A DNA stretch of 6,283 bases. It comes from Bacteroidales bacterium UBA4459. GTDB taxonomy: Bacteria; Bacteroidota; Bacteroidia; Bacteroidales; F082. The stretch covers positions 1-6,283 of the forward strand of contig DGOT01000241.1 in NCBI GenBank assembly GCA_002389465.1, read 5' to 3'. Positions 5,818-6,283 of the stretch are shown here, in pieces (within the stretch, counting starts at the first letter, position 1; the number at the start of each line of letters is the position of its first letter). Under the pieces are notes generated by a model that had not been told where the DNA came from, ran no database searches, and saw only the letters and a list, made by a program, of their open reading frames with translations. Both the position numbers and the translations under genes were made by a program.

Positions 5818-6283
5818 GTTCCAGATTACCACATTTGCATTAAAATCCTGATTGGTATTCCCTGTCGGGTAACCTGCAGGACCAGCACCAGGCCATGTAT
5901 GTCCTCCATTAATCACTTTGTAATAAATTACTTTGTTTTTGGTGGTACTATTTGAATAACTGATCTTTTCTACGTTACAACCATCAGTCGTATCAATATC
6001 TGATAAAAACATAGTGTCTGCCGAAAAGCAATGATTGAAATCAGTCCAGTAATTTACAGTCTGATCTGCTGAATTCCAGCCCATATTACCACTAAAAGGC
6101 ACCCACGGATCTTTTGTGCCATGAATCTGAAGAACCGGCATGGCACGAAGTGGATTGCAATTGGCTAAAGTATTAGTTGAAATAACCCCGCCGACAGATG
6201 CTATGGCTGCAATCCGATTACTAAGCAGGCAAGCTAGTTTGTGTGACATAAAACCACCGTTGGAATATCCACAGGCATAAACT
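5788..6283 (-). CDS. Secreted PHB-depolymerase / feruloyl-esterase-like hydrolase, 5'-truncated
   Basis: The frame is open past the ATG at 6249 to the window edge, and the extra residues VYACGYSNGG hold the nucleophile elbow G-x-S-x-G. The true start is therefore outside, and 164 residues of perhaps 280-330 are present. The whole triad is visible: Ser (codon 6262-6264, GYSNGG), Asp (6109-6111, QIHGTKDPWVPF) and His (5899-5901, INGGHTWPGAG). GGHTWPG and the closing NANVVIWNFFKDF are typical of the LpqC/PHB depolymerase esterase family (COG3509-like alpha/beta hydrolases). These enzymes are usually exported and cleave short polyester or feruloyl/acetyl ester bonds; the substrate cannot be chosen here. 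The C-terminus ends right after the catalytic domain, so there is no T9SS tail at this end, and any signal peptide lies beyond the window. The stop is TAG. Confidence 0.85.
   Translation of the reverse strand, partial: VYACGYSNGGFMSHKLACLLSNRIAAIASVGGVISTNTLANCNPLRAMPVLQIHGTKDPWVPFSGNMGWNSADQTVNYWTDFNHCFSADTMFLSDIDTTDGCNVEKISYSNSTTKNKVIYYKVINGGHTWPGAGPAGYPTGNTNQDFNANVVIWNFFKDFKLNQ

Noticed and set aside
5632..5955. 107-codon plus-strand open frame
   Set aside because: It overlaps the lipoprotein start, the intergenic gap and the esterase end in antisense. The residue content is Phe/Ile/Cys-rich with no domain, as expected from AT-rich DNA.
6247..6249. ATG as the start of the esterase gene
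   Set aside because: The frame stays open upstream and encodes the catalytic GYSNGG motif, so this Met is internal.

Overview
The window looks like chromosomal DNA from a member of the Bacteroidota. Three things support this: a Bat ("aerotolerance") operon in the order batB-batC-batD-batE with the typical BatD/BatE architecture; a secreted nuclease carrying a C-terminal type IX secretion (T9SS) sorting domain with a YPNPF motif; and promoter-like boxes of the Bacteroidota TAnnTTTG type instead of classical -10/-35 elements. Genus cannot be called from the sequence.

Left half (1-3483, plus strand): the distal part of a Bat operon. Only the last 21 codons of batB are present. batC overlaps the batB end, batD follows after 54 bases, and batE overlaps batD by one base (TAATG). 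The products are a periplasmic TPR protein with a long Gln/Lys/Asp tail (BatC), a large membrane-anchored periplasmic protein (BatD), and a TPR/two-TM/SH3-like protein (BatE). In this family these act with vWA-domain BatA/BatB and a MoxR AAA+ ATPase, whose genes would lie to the left. The exact function is still debated (oxidative stress, envelope integrity).

Right half (3484-6283, minus strand): a visibly more AT-rich run of single genes for exported proteins, convergent with the Bat operon. From right to left these are a 5'-truncated secreted PHB-depolymerase/feruloyl-esterase-like hydrolase with a complete Ser-Asp-His triad, a small lipoprotein built of two ~60-residue repeats, and a secreted endonuclease/exonuclease/phosphatase-family enzyme with a T9SS tail. 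A TATCTTTG promoter box lies between the esterase and the lipoprotein genes.

The most notable non-coding signal is a pair of similar intergenic elements in the same orientation (3538-3569 and 4858-4896; core CTGCCAACG ... GTGCG ... TTTGGAA) that flank the nuclease gene. The left copy sits close to the composition change after batE. This suggests a gene-cassette-like or repeat-bounded insertion unit, but no integrase or transposase is visible. No rRNA, tRNA, CRISPR array or IS element was seen, and no gene-free stretch exceeds 300 bases.
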